A DNA stretch of 64,000 nt from Falsirhodobacter sp. alg1 (lineage in GTDB: Bacteria; Pseudomonadota; Alphaproteobacteria; Rhodobacterales; Rhodobacteraceae): assembly GCF_000739715.2 (NCBI RefSeq), contig NZ_BBJC02000007.1, positions 16,160 to 80,159 of the forward strand, read 5' to 3'. This document shows positions 63,795 to 64,000 of the stretch, piece after piece. Position 1 is the first letter of the stretch; every line of letters starts with the position of its first letter. Under the pieces are notes generated by a model that saw nothing but the letters and a program-made list of their open reading frames with translations, made no database searches and was not told where the DNA came from. A program made the position numbers and the translations under genes.

Positions 63795-64000
63795 TCAGTC
63801 AAACAGATCCAACGGGATTTTAAGGTAACGCCGGCCGTTGTCCTCGGGTGCGGGAAGCCTTCCGGCCTGAATGTTGACCTGCAGGGCATGCAGGATGATG
63901 CGTGGCATGGGGAGCGTGCGGTCCCGTGCCCGACGCGCCGTCACGAATTCCTGTTGTGTGGGATAGGCCGACATATGGCTGTTGGTGGCGCGCTGTTCGG
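63795..64000 (-). CDS. C-terminal end of an MBL-fold metallo-hydrolase (5' end outside window)
   Basis: The last 67 codons on the minus strand, running from the right window edge to the TGA at 63795-63797, ending LPAPEDNGRRYLKIPLDLFD. The visible part (YPTQQEFVTARRARDRTLPMPRIILHALQVNIQ, in parts) matches the C-terminal end of Blh/ETHE1-like persulfide-dioxygenase-type MBL proteins as I recall them. Metal-site motifs lie beyond the edge. It is transcribed toward marR, with about 100 bases between. Confidence 0.65.
   Translation of the reverse strand, partial: EQRATNSHMSAYPTQQEFVTARRARDRTLPMPRIILHALQVNIQAGRLPAPEDNGRRYLKIPLDLFD

Overview
The window reads as chromosomal core DNA of an alphaproteobacterium of the Rhodobacteraceae/Paracoccaceae group. 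The evidence is the high GC content, the tightly overlapped division and cell-wall (dcw) cluster with a DUF2484 gene between murC and murB, the order S4-protein / ferredoxin / carD, and a DUF1127 gene followed by a CCUCCUCCC small-RNA array as in Rhodobacter sphaeroides. No prophage, insertion sequence or CRISPR array was seen. The genus cannot be fixed from the sequence alone.

Layout. 1-2668: the 3' end of a helicase-like gene, an S4 RNA-binding protein, a 7Fe ferredoxin and CarD. 2675-9095: a large Pro/Ala-rich inner-membrane protein, a SIMPL protein, an orphan glycosyltransferase-like enzyme, a small outer-membrane barrel and a PACE efflux protein. 9230-12522: a siderophore receptor and its MFS importer. 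12749-14406: tRNA-Tyr, rlmB, a candidate structured RNA and a CoA-binding protein. 14396-17880: histidine genes (hisE, F, A, H, B) interrupted by an opposite-strand DUF2147 gene. 17957-18471: two identical tRNA-Gly genes and a four-cysteine mini-protein. 18713-21058: uvrD. 21085-21650: a DUF1127 gene and six CCUCCUCCC stem-loops. 21920-22975: Mrp/ApbC. 22976-46265: a leader with an intrinsic terminator, then mraZ-rsmH-ftsL-ftsI-murE-murF-mraY-murD-ftsW-murG-murC-DUF2484-murB-ddl-ftsQ-ftsA-ftsZ, lpxC, bamD and recN. 46262-54297: an eight-gene minus-strand operon combining a polar-amino-acid ABC importer with enzymes resembling the gamma-glutamylputrescine pathway. 54365-60513: TerB, rlmJ, an MHS transporter, a second glycosyltransferase-like gene, pyrG, secG and a small coiled protein. 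60586-63691: a MarR / EmrB / EmrA efflux operon. 63795-64000: the end of an MBL-fold hydrolase.

How the genes work together. The dcw block takes UDP-MurNAc precursors from synthesis (murB, murC, murD, murE, murF, ddl) through the lipid steps (mraY, murG) to septal polymerisation and crosslinking (ftsW, ftsI), under FtsZ/FtsA/FtsQ/FtsL. lpxC and bamD add outer-membrane building. Nearly all cluster genes overlap or abut, which indicates translational coupling.

The strongest non-coding signals are three. The first is the six-copy CcsR/cuckoo-type array, whose weaker stems close through G-U pairs only on the minus-strand RNA. The second is the strong hairpin terminator 52 bases before mraZ, which resembles the UpsM leader of R. 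sphaeroides. The third is an unassigned nested RNA fold ending in a terminator at 13817-13943.
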